A stretch of DNA of 20,262 nt from Bacillaceae bacterium. Lineage in GTDB: Bacteria; Bacillota; Bacilli; Bacillales_A; Planococcaceae. The stretch spans positions 1 through 20,262 of the forward strand of contig JASLGI010000210.1 of the NCBI GenBank assembly GCA_030149685.1. The letters run 5' to 3'. Shown here piece after piece: positions 14,585-20,262 of the stretch. Every line of letters begins with the position of its first letter. Within the stretch, counting starts at the first letter, position 1. The notes beneath the pieces are model-generated. The model did not search any database. It was not told where the DNA came from and saw only the letters and a program-made list of their open reading frames with translations. The position numbers and the translations under genes are program-made.

Positions 14585-16333
14585 ATGGAACAAAAAAGCG
14601 CTGTGCGGAGATATATGAAGTTTGTTAAACCGTACCGCTGGGAGATTTTATTAACGATTTTTATCGGAATTTTGAAATTTGCGATTCCGTTATTTCTCCC
14701 GTTTCTCATAAAGATAGTTATTGACCAAGTCATTTTATCAGAAACATTAAGCGCAGCGGAGAAGACGAATCAGTTATTTCTTTATTTAGGAATTACTGCG
14801 GTGTTATTTTTCGTTATTCGCCCGCCTGTCGAGTATTACCGTCAATATTTTGCGCAAAATGTCAGCAATAAAATTTTATTTGATATTCGTCAACATATTT
14901 TTGGGCATTTGCAAAAGTTAAGTTTGCGCTATTATTCAAACACTCGTTCAGGAGAGGTTATTTCTCGAGTCATTAATGATGTCGAGCAAACGAAAAACTT
15001 TATTATGATTGGTTTGATGAACGCTTGGCTCGATATTGCGACAATATTGATCGCCATCATGATTATGTTATCGATGGATGTAAAATTAACACTCGTCACA
15101 TTGATTGCATTTCCATTTTACGCTTGGAGTGTGAAGTATTTCTTCGGACGCCTCCGAGGATTGACGCGTGAACGTTCACAAGCGTTGGCAGACGTTCAAA
15201 GTTATTTACATGAGCGGATCGACGGCGTCAATGTCATTAAAAGTTTTGCATTAGAAGATATCGAACGTAAAAATTTCGATGAAACGAATGGACGTTTTTT
15301 AGAAAAAGCATTGAATCATTCACGTTGGAATGCCAAAGCGTTTGCGGTCGTTAATACAATTACTGACGTAGCGCCGCTATTAGTCATTGCGTTTGCAGGA
15401 TATCAAGTGATCAATGGACATTTAACGATTGGAACGATGGTTGCCTTTATCGCTTATATCGAAAGGCTTTACAGTCCACTTCGTCGATTAGTGAATTCAT
15501 CGACAGCACTAACACAGTCATTTGCATCGATGGACCGTATTATTGAGTTGCTCGATGAACCGTATGACATTGTGGATAAAAAAGATGCATTGCCAATGAC
15601 AGGTTTGAAAGGAGACGTTCGTTTTCGTCAAGTAGACTTCGGCTATACAGAACATGAACTCGTATTAAAAAATATCGATTTTCACATACGTCCTGGAGAG
15701 ACCGTCGCTTTCGTTGGGATGAGTGGAGGAGGAAAGTCAACGATTGTCAGTTTAATTCCTCGATTTTTCGATGTGACAAGTGGTGCTGTTGAAATCGATG
15801 GCATCGACGTTCGAGAGATGCAAGCTCGTTCGTTACGGAATGAAATCGGAATCGTTATGCAAGACAATATTTTGTTTAGTCATTCGGTTAAAGAAAATAT
15901 TTTAATGGGGCGTCCAGAGGCGACAGATGAAGAAGTAATCGCAGCGGCGAGACTAGCGAATGCCCATGACTTTATTATGAATTTACCAGAAGGATATGAT
16001 ACTCCTGTCGGTGAGCGAGGGGTGAAATTATCAGGTGGTCAAAAACAACGAGTCGCGATCGCTCGTGTATTTTTAAAAAATCCTCCGATGATTATATTAG
16101 ACGAGGCAACAAGTGCGTTAGACCTTGAAAGTGAGGCACTCATTCAACAGTCATTGAATGAGCTAGCACAAAATCGTACGACTTTAATCGTCGCTCACCG
16201 TTTATCAACGATTACAGACGCGGATCGGATTTTCGTTATCGATCATGGAGAATTAAAAGAAGTAGGAACACATGAAGAACTAATGAAGAAAAATGGAATC
16301 TACGCTGATTTATTCCGCGTGCAACACTTATAA
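14585..16333 (+). CDS. ygaD: ABC-type exporter, fused membrane and ATPase domains (YgaD)
   Basis: The 582-residue half-transporter would work as a homodimer. The N-terminal exporter domain has about six helices (residues 20-300), with 'HLQKLSLRYYSNTRSGEVISRVINDVEQ' as a typical coupling segment. The nucleotide-binding domain follows: Walker A GMSGGGKST (378-386), a Q-loop (IGIVMQDNILFSHSVKENI), signature LSGGQ (482-486), Walker B MIILDEATSALD (502-513) and the switch histidine in VAHRLST. It resembles MsbA/BmrA-type lipid or drug exporters; the substrate is not evident. The start is ATG 14585 with TAGGAGGA 6 nt before it; a TTG at 14567 lies inside the terminator and is rejected. Position after ygaC matches B. 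subtilis. Confidence 0.93.
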   Translation: MEQKSAVRRYMKFVKPYRWEILLTIFIGILKFAIPLFLPFLIKIVIDQVILSETLSAAEKTNQLFLYLGITAVLFFVIRPPVEYYRQYFAQNVSNKILFDIRQHIFGHLQKLSLRYYSNTRSGEVISRVINDVEQTKNFIMIGLMNAWLDIATILIAIMIMLSMDVKLTLVTLIAFPFYAWSVKYFFGRLRGLTRERSQALADVQSYLHERIDGVNVIKSFALEDIERKNFDETNGRFLEKALNHSRWNAKAFAVVNTITDVAPLLVIAFAGYQVINGHLTIGTMVAFIAYIERLYSPLRRLVNSSTALTQSFASMDRIIELLDEPYDIVDKKDALPMTGLKGDVRFRQVDFGYTEHELVLKNIDFHIRPGETVAFVGMSGGGKSTIVSLIPRFFDVTSGAVEIDGIDVREMQARSLRNEIGIVMQDNILFSHSVKENILMGRPEATDEEVIAAARLANAHDFIMNLPEGYDTPVGERGVKLSGGQKQRVAIARVFLKNPPMIILDEATSALDLESEALIQQSLNELAQNRTTLIVAHRLSTITDADRIFVIDHGELKEVGTHEELMKKNGIYADLFRVQHL

Positions 16334-16370
16334 GTATGAAAAAGAGGCTGGGACAAAACCTAGCCGAATA

Positions 16371-16418
16371 AAAACCCAGTATCCCTTTATTTTGAAATAG
16401 GTGGATGCTGGGTTTTAT
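16371..16418 (+). terminator. Hairpin inside the repeat, possible terminator for the ABC exporter gene
   Basis: AAAACCCAGTATCC pairs with GGATGCTGGGTTTT with one G-U pair, making a 14-bp stem around a loop of roughly 20 bases. The T-rich right arm could terminate transcription arriving from the ABC exporter gene. Confidence 0.6.
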
Positions 16419-16476
16419 CTTTATGCACAATTCTTCGGATTTGTGTAAAAACCCCAACATCTATTAGAGAAACTGA

Positions 16477-16514
16477 AAAAGACACTTGAATTTTTAATCA
16501 TTCAAGTGTCTTTT
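16477..16514. terminator. Bidirectional terminator between the ABC exporter and ygaE genes
   Basis: A perfect 15-bp stem AAAAGACACTTGAAT/ATTCAAGTGTCTTTT (16477-16491 with 16500-16514) has an 8-base loop and U-tracts on both strands. The two neighbouring genes converge on it. Confidence 0.93.
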
Positions 16515-16551
16515 GTTATTGAGAGACTGTTTTTTCCCAAACTCTTTTGAT

Positions 16552-17637
16552 TTAGTAAATCGTTTCTTCTAACTCATCCATCGTCGTATCTTTATGATGA
16601 TGATGATAAACAGAAATGAGTGTTTCTAGTCGTTCAAGTTGTTCGTCGTAATAAAGAATTGCTGATAAAATGTGTAATAAATGGTACGCGCTGAATCCTT
16701 CTTCCTCTTCTTCTGTCACTTCAATCGTTCGGAGGAAAATATCCATTACTTCATGACGCTGCATATAATCATCTTGGCGTTGTTGGTGAACTTTTTTTGA
16801 TTTTAATTTGCCGACAAATTTTAAATGTAGTTGTTCATGATACGTAAGCAACATATCGAGTCTTTCTTGAATCATCATGCGGAAATGTTCGGGTAGTTCA
16901 ACGAGTTCGTTTTCGTATAAGTGTAGTTTACGAAGAACGTCGATGCTACTACGAGAAGCATTTAATATTTGGCGATAAACAACAAGTTTTCGTGCTTTTT
17001 CATAATCGTTACGGTTAAATACGGAACGTTCTTCTCGATAAAGTTTATATAAATCTTCCGCATCTTTTAATGAATCTTCAAGACGAGATAAGGTTTTTTT
17101 CGTTGCAGCGTGTTCTGACGCTTGTCGACTCGCTAATCGTGTCCAACGGATAATTTCATCTTGCATTTCATGAATCGTTTCAAACAATTTTGTCTCATGA
17201 CGCGGTGGTAAAATTGCGACATTTATAAACGATGCAGCGAGTACTCCAGTAACGACTGTAGCTAAACGAAGCAAAGCAAATTCTAAGAAAGCATCATCTT
17301 GAATTTCCATAATTGCAATCATAGTTACAAGGGCTAAAGAGAGCGACTTTTCTAAGTCAAATTGAATCATAATTAAAATGATTACTACTGCAGCGAGCCC
17401 GACGACGACGAGTTGATGACCAAACATTAAAGCAAAAGAAATAGCTACAGCAGCACCGATAATATTCCCTTGGATTTGCTCAATAAATGTTAAGTAGGAC
17501 CGATAAATAGATGGTTGAATTGCGAATATTGCTGCGATTCCTGCAAAAACAGGATTTGGTAATCCGAAGAGCTTTGCTAGAAATAGTGCAAAAACGATCG
17601 CAATACCGGTTTTGAAAATACGCGCACCGAGCTTCAT
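16552..17637 (-). CDS. ygaE: Aromatic acid exporter family protein (ArAE_1/DUF939, YgaE-like)
   Basis: This 361-residue protein has a membrane half and a soluble half. Residues 1-145 hold four or five hydrophobic helices with the family opening MKLGARIFKTGIAIVFALFLAKLFGLPNPVFAGIAAIFAIQPSIYRSY...EQIQGNIIGAAVAI. The remaining residues are charged and helical, consistent with a cytoplasmic domain. This is the one-repeat FUSC/ArAE_1 design, which pairs to make a transporter-like unit; exported substrates are not established for this branch. AAAGGATG precedes the ATG by 5 nt. The position between ygaD and bcp matches B. subtilis, apart from the missing gsaB gene. The stop codon lies 4 bases from the neighbouring inverted repeat. 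Confidence 0.85.
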   Translation of the reverse strand: MKLGARIFKTGIAIVFALFLAKLFGLPNPVFAGIAAIFAIQPSIYRSYLTFIEQIQGNIIGAAVAISFALMFGHQLVVVGLAAVVIILIMIQFDLEKSLSLALVTMIAIMEIQDDAFLEFALLRLATVVTGVLAASFINVAILPPRHETKLFETIHEMQDEIIRWTRLASRQASEHAATKKTLSRLEDSLKDAEDLYKLYREERSVFNRNDYEKARKLVVYRQILNASRSSIDVLRKLHLYENELVELPEHFRMMIQERLDMLLTYHEQLHLKFVGKLKSKKVHQQRQDDYMQRHEVMDIFLRTIEVTEEEEEGFSAYHLLHILSAILYYDEQLERLETLISVYHHHHKDTTMDELEETIY

Positions 17638-17703
17638 AACGTCATCCTTTCTATATACTAAGTATCTTTATTTTAATCAATTGCATGAAAAAGACCAAAC
17701 AAA

Positions 17704-17732
17704 TTGAAACGTAACTACTGTTTCTGTACGAT
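17704..17732 (+). promoter_or_regulatory. Candidate sigma-A promoter of bcp
   Basis: TTGAAA (17704-17709) and TACGAT (17727-17732) are separated by 17 bases and lie about 20 bases before the bcp Shine-Dalgarno AAGGAGG (17751-17757). Confidence 0.55.
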
Positions 17733-17764
17733 GAAAATGATGAAAAATTTAAGGAGGAACAATG

Positions 17765-18235
17765 ATGACAACATTAAAAGGAGAACAAGCACCGCTTTTT
17801 ACTTTACCAAATGAGAAAGGGGAAAATGTATCGTTAGAAGATTTTCGAGGGAAGTATGTCGTTTTATATTTCTACCCGAAAGATAACACACCAGGATGTA
17901 CGACAGAAGCACTTGATTTCACTGCAGCCCTTCAAGATTTTGAAAAAGAAAATGCTGTTGTATTAGGAGTGAGTCCGGACAGTGTAGAATCACATGCGAA
18001 ATTTGTCGAGAAAAAAGAGATTCCTTTTCATTTATTAGCAGATGTAGAAAAAGAAGTTGCTAATTTGTATCACGTATGGGCGTTAAAAAAGAATTTCGGT
18101 CGAGAATATATGGGGATTGAACGATCGACATTTTTAATTGATCCTGAAGGAGCCATTATCGAAGAATGGCGTCGCATTCGTGTAAAAGGACATGTTGAAA
18201 AAGTATTCCAAGCATTAAAAGAAGCACGTGAATAA
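17765..18235 (+). CDS. bcp: Thioredoxin-dependent peroxiredoxin Bcp (1-Cys form)
   Basis: Bcp reduces hydrogen peroxide and organic hydroperoxides. The 156-residue thioredoxin-fold protein shows the peroxidatic site YPKDNTPGCTTEALDF with Cys45, plus Arg in MGIERSTFLID. In B. subtilis YgaF and E. coli Bcp a resolving cysteine stands five residues later (CTTEAC). Here that residue is Leu50, and Cys45 is the only cysteine in the whole protein. It must therefore act as a 1-Cys enzyme, recycled by an outside thiol. Two ATGs are adjacent; the second (17765) is 7 nt from AAGGAGG and is preferred. The downstream dehydrogenase starts 17 bases later, so the two form an operon just upstream of perR. Confidence 0.93.
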   Translation: MTTLKGEQAPLFTLPNEKGENVSLEDFRGKYVVLYFYPKDNTPGCTTEALDFTAALQDFEKENAVVLGVSPDSVESHAKFVEKKEIPFHLLADVEKEVANLYHVWALKKNFGREYMGIERSTFLIDPEGAIIEEWRRIRVKGHVEKVFQALKEARE

Positions 18236-18252
18236 ATAAAGGGGGACTCTTT

Positions 18253-19194
18253 ATGGATGTTTTATTTACATTTCCATTGAAAGAAGAATTAAAACAACCG
18301 CTCATTCAACGTTTTCCTAAATGTCGTTTTACATTTAGTACGATCGATGATGCTGTCATCGAACGCGCATCTGTTATTGTCACTTACGGAGAAGACGTAA
18401 CGAAGGAAACGCTCGACCGAGCTCATAACTTACAATGGATCATGGTAGCGAGTGCAGGAGTAGAAAAAATGCCACTCGAAGAGATGAAAAAGCGCCAAAT
18501 TCCAATGGCTAATGTCAGTGGTATTCATAAAACGCCAATGGCTGAAGCAGTACTTGCTCATATTTTAGCACAAGCTCGGGCTTTACCGACGATTTATGAG
18601 CGTCAAGAGAAAAAAGAATGGAACAAAAAAATTCATTCAACAGAATTACGTGATAAAACAGCGCTAATTTTAGGCCCGGGTGCAATTGGGCAAGAAATTG
18701 GTCGTTTACTTCAAGCATTTCATGTTCGAACGATTGGATGTAACTATTCTGGTGAAAAGAGACCTCATATGGACAATATTATTTCATTCAAACAATTAGA
18801 TAAATATATTGATCAAGCAGATTTCTTTATTTCTGTCGTTCCGAGCACGAAAGAAACGCGTGGAATGATTACAAAAGCTCATTTCGAAAAGATGAAGAAT
18901 AGTGCTTTCTTTTTAAACTTTGGAAGAGGAGACCTTGTGAAAGAAGAAGATCTCGTTTGGGCGTTAGAAAACAAGCAAATTGCTCGAGTGATACTTGATG
19001 TATATGAGGAGGAACCGTTGCCAAAAACGAGTCCTCTTTGGACATTGGAAGGTTGTACAGTTTCCCCTCACGTATCGAGCTTTTCTGGAAAGTATTTGGA
19101 ACGTTCCATGCCAATTATTGAAGCAAATCTTTCAAGGTATCTTGAAGGTCGAAATGATTTTATAAATAAAATAGATTTGACGAAAGAATACTAG
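18253..19194 (+). CDS. D-isomer-specific 2-hydroxyacid dehydrogenase
   Basis: This 313-residue NAD(P)-dependent enzyme reduces 2-keto acids to D-2-hydroxy acids, or the reverse. The Rossmann loop is GPGAIGQEIG (141-150). The catalytic triad is visible as Arg225 (NFGRGDLV), Glu254 (DVYEEEPLP) and His273 (VSPHVSS). The N-terminal substrate-binding lobe contains WIMVASAGVEKMP. It lacks the ACT domain of long SerA forms. Exact substrate (glyoxylate, hydroxypyruvate, lactate-like acids) cannot be told. GGGGGA lies about 7 nt before the ATG; the gene is co-transcribed with bcp. A dehydrogenase of this kind is, as I recall, found near bcp/perR in some other Bacillales. Confidence 0.9.
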   Translation: MDVLFTFPLKEELKQPLIQRFPKCRFTFSTIDDAVIERASVIVTYGEDVTKETLDRAHNLQWIMVASAGVEKMPLEEMKKRQIPMANVSGIHKTPMAEAVLAHILAQARALPTIYERQEKKEWNKKIHSTELRDKTALILGPGAIGQEIGRLLQAFHVRTIGCNYSGEKRPHMDNIISFKQLDKYIDQADFFISVVPSTKETRGMITKAHFEKMKNSAFFLNFGRGDLVKEEDLVWALENKQIARVILDVYEEEPLPKTSPLWTLEGCTVSPHVSSFSGKYLERSMPIIEANLSRYLEGRNDFINKIDLTKEY

Positions 19195-19225
19195 TTATCC
19201 TATAGTAAACGAATGAGCAAACCTA

Positions 19226-19271
19226 TTGACTGAAATAGCTTTGTCATATATGATTATTATAATCATTACAA
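19226..19271 (+). promoter_or_regulatory. perR promoter with overlapping PerR box
   Basis: TTGACT (19226-19231), 17 bases, and TATGAT (19249-19254) make a strong sigma-A promoter with a start expected near 19261. TTATAATCATTACAA (19257-19271) matches the PerR consensus TTATAATnATTATAA at 13 of 14 specified bases and covers that start, the right place for autorepression. Confidence 0.85.
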
Positions 19272-19278
19272 AGTGATA

Positions 19279-19311
19279 AGACTTATTAAGTGAAATCACT
19301 TAAATAAGTCT
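19279..19311 (+). promoter_or_regulatory. Stable hairpin in the perR leader
   Basis: AGACTTATT-AAGTG pairs with CACTT-A-AATAAGTCT around an AAAT loop, 14 pairs with one bulged base. It is not followed by a T-run, so it is not an intrinsic terminator. It ends 8-9 bases before the Shine-Dalgarno GGAGTGAG. Confidence 0.6.
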
Positions 19312-19336
19312 CAATTTATAGATTGGAGTGAGAGCG

Positions 19337-19786
19337 ATGTCTAGAGAACATTACATTCAAGACGCTCTATCAACATTGAAGGAAAACGGTATCCGTATTA
19401 CTCCACAACGACAGGCGATTTTAGAGTTTTTGATTACAACGAATATACATCCAACAGCAGATGAGATTTATCGTGCGCTCGAGAAAGAATTTCCAAATAT
19501 GAGTGTTGCGACTGTCTACAACAACTTACGTGTATTTCGTAATGTCGGACTTGTAAAAGAATTAACATATGGTGATTCTTCTAGCCGTTTCGATTATCGT
19601 TCACATGATCATTACCATGTAATTTGTGAAGAATGCGGAAAGATTGTTGACTTTCACCATCCGGGATTAGAAGAAGTTGAGCAGCTCGCTTCTCATATGA
19701 CAAACTTTGAAGTAAGTACGCATCGTTTAGAAGTATACGGTGTTTGTCCGGATTGTGTAGCAGAGCGAGAAAAAGAAGCACAATAA
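19337..19786 (+). CDS. perR: Peroxide-responsive repressor PerR
   Basis: This is a 149-residue Fur-family repressor that senses hydrogen peroxide by metal-catalysed oxidation of histidines. The winged-helix domain reads [13 protein letters not shown]...[29 protein letters not shown]. Metal-sensing ligands are His38, Asp86, His92, His94 and Asp105. These are B. subtilis PerR positions plus one, and the Asp at 105 (Glu in Fur) supports PerR over Fur. The structural zinc is held by Cys97, Cys100, Cys137 and Cys140. ATG 19337 is chosen (9 nt after GGAG); an in-frame GTG nine bases earlier overlaps the Shine-Dalgarno. It has its own autoregulated-looking promoter and lies directly upstream of an rRNA operon, as in B. 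subtilis apart from small genes missing here. Confidence 0.95.
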   Translation: MSREHYIQDALSTLKENGIRITPQRQAILEFLITTNIHPTADEIYRALEKEFPNMSVATVYNNLRVFRNVGLVKELTYGDSSSRFDYRSHDHYHVICEECGKIVDFHHPGLEEVEQLASHMTNFEVSTHRLEVYGVCPDCVAEREKEAQ

Positions 19787-19793
19787 ACAACGG

Positions 19794-19828
19794 AAAAAGA
19801 GTACGAGAAATCGTGCTCTTTTTTCTTT
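19794..19828 (+). terminator. perR terminator
   Basis: AAAAAGAGTACGA pairs with TCGTGCTCTTTTT with one G-U pair around a GAAA loop (19794-19806 with 19811-19823) and is followed by more Ts. Confidence 0.92.
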
Positions 19829-20003
19829 TGATTTGTATAAAAAGATGTGGCATCGGAATAAGATAATACGTGTTGAGCTTTTTTAATGATCTCGTTCAGC
19901 GATTGGACGCATGAAAAAAAGATATATATTATATATTTCTATATACTGATGGCTGTATATATAATGAAGAGAAAAAATCTAATTAAAAAAACTCTAAAAA
20001 ACG
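19829..20003 (+). promoter_or_regulatory. AT-rich upstream region of the rRNA promoters (UP-element-like)
   Basis: No gene is visible. From 19915 onward the stretch is dominated by A-tracts and alternating TA runs (around 19920-19965). It ends in A-runs directly upstream of the first -35 (about 19972-20002), as expected for a UP element. A TATAAT at 19960-19965 has no good -35. Confidence 0.5.
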
Positions 20004-20033
20004 TTGACAAAATATTTTTTGTTGTGGTATAGT
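20004..20033 (+). promoter_or_regulatory. rRNA operon promoter P1
   Basis: A perfect TTGACA (20004-20009) and TATAGT (20028-20033) are 18 bases apart, preceded by A-tracts. Confidence 0.88.
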
Positions 20034-20067
20034 TGTATTTGTCGTTCAGGAGAGATGAAATAAAAGC

Positions 20068-20097
20068 TTGACATTAGAAGTTGTCGAATGCTATATT
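20068..20097 (+). promoter_or_regulatory. rRNA operon promoter P2
   Basis: A perfect TTGACA (20068-20073) and TATATT (20092-20097) are 18 bases apart and 64 bases downstream of P1. Such tandem spacing is typical of Bacillus rRNA operons. Confidence 0.88.
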
Positions 20098-20262
20098 AGA
20101 GTAGTCGCAAAAAACGACAAGATGAACATTGAAAACTGAACAGCAAATGTTGAACGAATTATTTGTTCGTTATCATTCGACCCCGTCGAGTGAAACGAAT
20201 TTTGGTTATAACATAGCCAGTTAAGAAATCGAGCTAATCGAATTTCTACATTATATGCTCAA
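20098..20262 (+). other. Pre-16S rRNA leader (16S begins beyond the window)
   Basis: After P2 comes GTCG...CGAC (a small stem near 20104-20118), then ACATTGAAAACTGAACAG, a boxA-like antitermination segment familiar from Bacillales rRNA leaders. Several hairpins follow, for example TCATTCGA/TCGAGTGA and GAAATCGA/TCGAATTTC, which would belong to the 5' processing stalk. The conserved 16S start (GAGAGTTTGATCCTGG) is not reached by 20262. Confidence 0.8.

Larger units (their letters stand above)
16341..16548. mobile_element. Putative MITE or decayed IS with imperfect terminal inverted repeats
   Basis: AAAGAGGCTGGGACAAAAC (16341-16359) and the complement of 16529-16547 agree at 16 of 19 positions, framing a segment of about 208 bp with no coding capacity. 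The left-end sequence resembles ends I associate with IS1182-type elements and related short repeats in Firmicutes, but that is memory, not a search. Inside are a hairpin at about 16371-16418 and a strong terminator (below). No clear target duplication is seen. Confidence 0.45.

Noticed and set aside
16236..16460. Minus-strand open frame across the 3' end of the ABC exporter gene and the repeat
   Set aside because: It overlaps the conserved ATPase C terminus and non-coding hairpins, with low-complexity translation.
19920..19965. TA-rich stretch as a separate promoter or replication-related site
   Set aside because: The TATAAT has no usable -35, no DnaA-box cluster or iterons are seen, and it fits an rRNA upstream AT-rich region.
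1..20262. CRISPR arrays, tRNA genes, prophage or defence islands
   Set aside because: No regular direct repeats with spacers, no tRNA-like cloverleaf with a TTCGA arm in context, and no phage or defence genes were seen; all sizeable genes belong to known core families.

Overview
The window looks like a chromosomal segment from a low-GC, motile member of the Bacillales. Gene families and order match the Bacillus subtilis regions around yfkK/yfkH and, more extensively, yfhF-recX-yfhH ... yfhP-mutY ... ygaC-ygaD ... ygaE-ygaF(bcp)-perR-rrn. Shine-Dalgarno sites are strong (AAGGAGG type), stems with T-runs separate most transcription units, and motAB shows motility. The spore-linked and metabolic genes that sit between these markers in B. 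subtilis (sspE, ygaB, fabL, gsaB) are absent. That would fit a non-sporulating relative, but it cannot be settled from 20 kb. The genus is not identifiable from what I can see.

Layout. 1-306: 3' end of an IS200/IS605-type TnpB gene with an in-frame TGA, followed by a hairpin-rich right end that resembles an omega/reRNA scaffold. 410-1132 (-): TspO-related membrane protein. 1402-1944 (+): GNAT acetyltransferase. 1978-2559 (-): beta-carbonic anhydrase. 2692-3924 (-): M29 aminopeptidase. 4087-5657 (+): motA-motB stator operon. 5712-5933 (-): DUF1128 small protein. 6100-7399 (+): YtxH-like protein plus YihY/BrkB membrane protein behind a good sigma-B-type promoter. 7441-9369 (-): P1B-4 metal-efflux ATPase with a PerR-like box upstream. 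9629-10519 (-): TIGR01777 epimerase. 10593-11727 (+): recX-yfhH. 11768-12748 (-): YfhP metal-dependent membrane hydrolase. 12869-13939 (+): mutY. 14007-14537 (+): DUF402 phosphatase-like protein. 14585-16333 (+): ABC exporter. 16341-16548: small element with imperfect terminal inverted repeats. 16552-17637 (-): aromatic acid exporter-like protein. 17765-19194 (+): bcp peroxiredoxin and D-2-hydroxyacid dehydrogenase. 19337-19786 (+): perR. 19829-20262: AT-rich region, tandem rRNA promoters and the pre-16S leader; 16S itself begins beyond the window.

Functional links. The clearest theme is peroxide and iron control. perR has its own near-consensus PerR box over the predicted transcription start. 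A half-matching copy sharing the same 13-base core (TTATAATCATTAC) lies upstream of the P1B-4 ATPase, which is the family of the PerR-regulated iron exporter PfeT. Bcp, a peroxide reductase, lies upstream of perR and has lost its usual resolving cysteine. Most of the rest is ordinary core genome. I found no convincing new defence or biosynthetic system.
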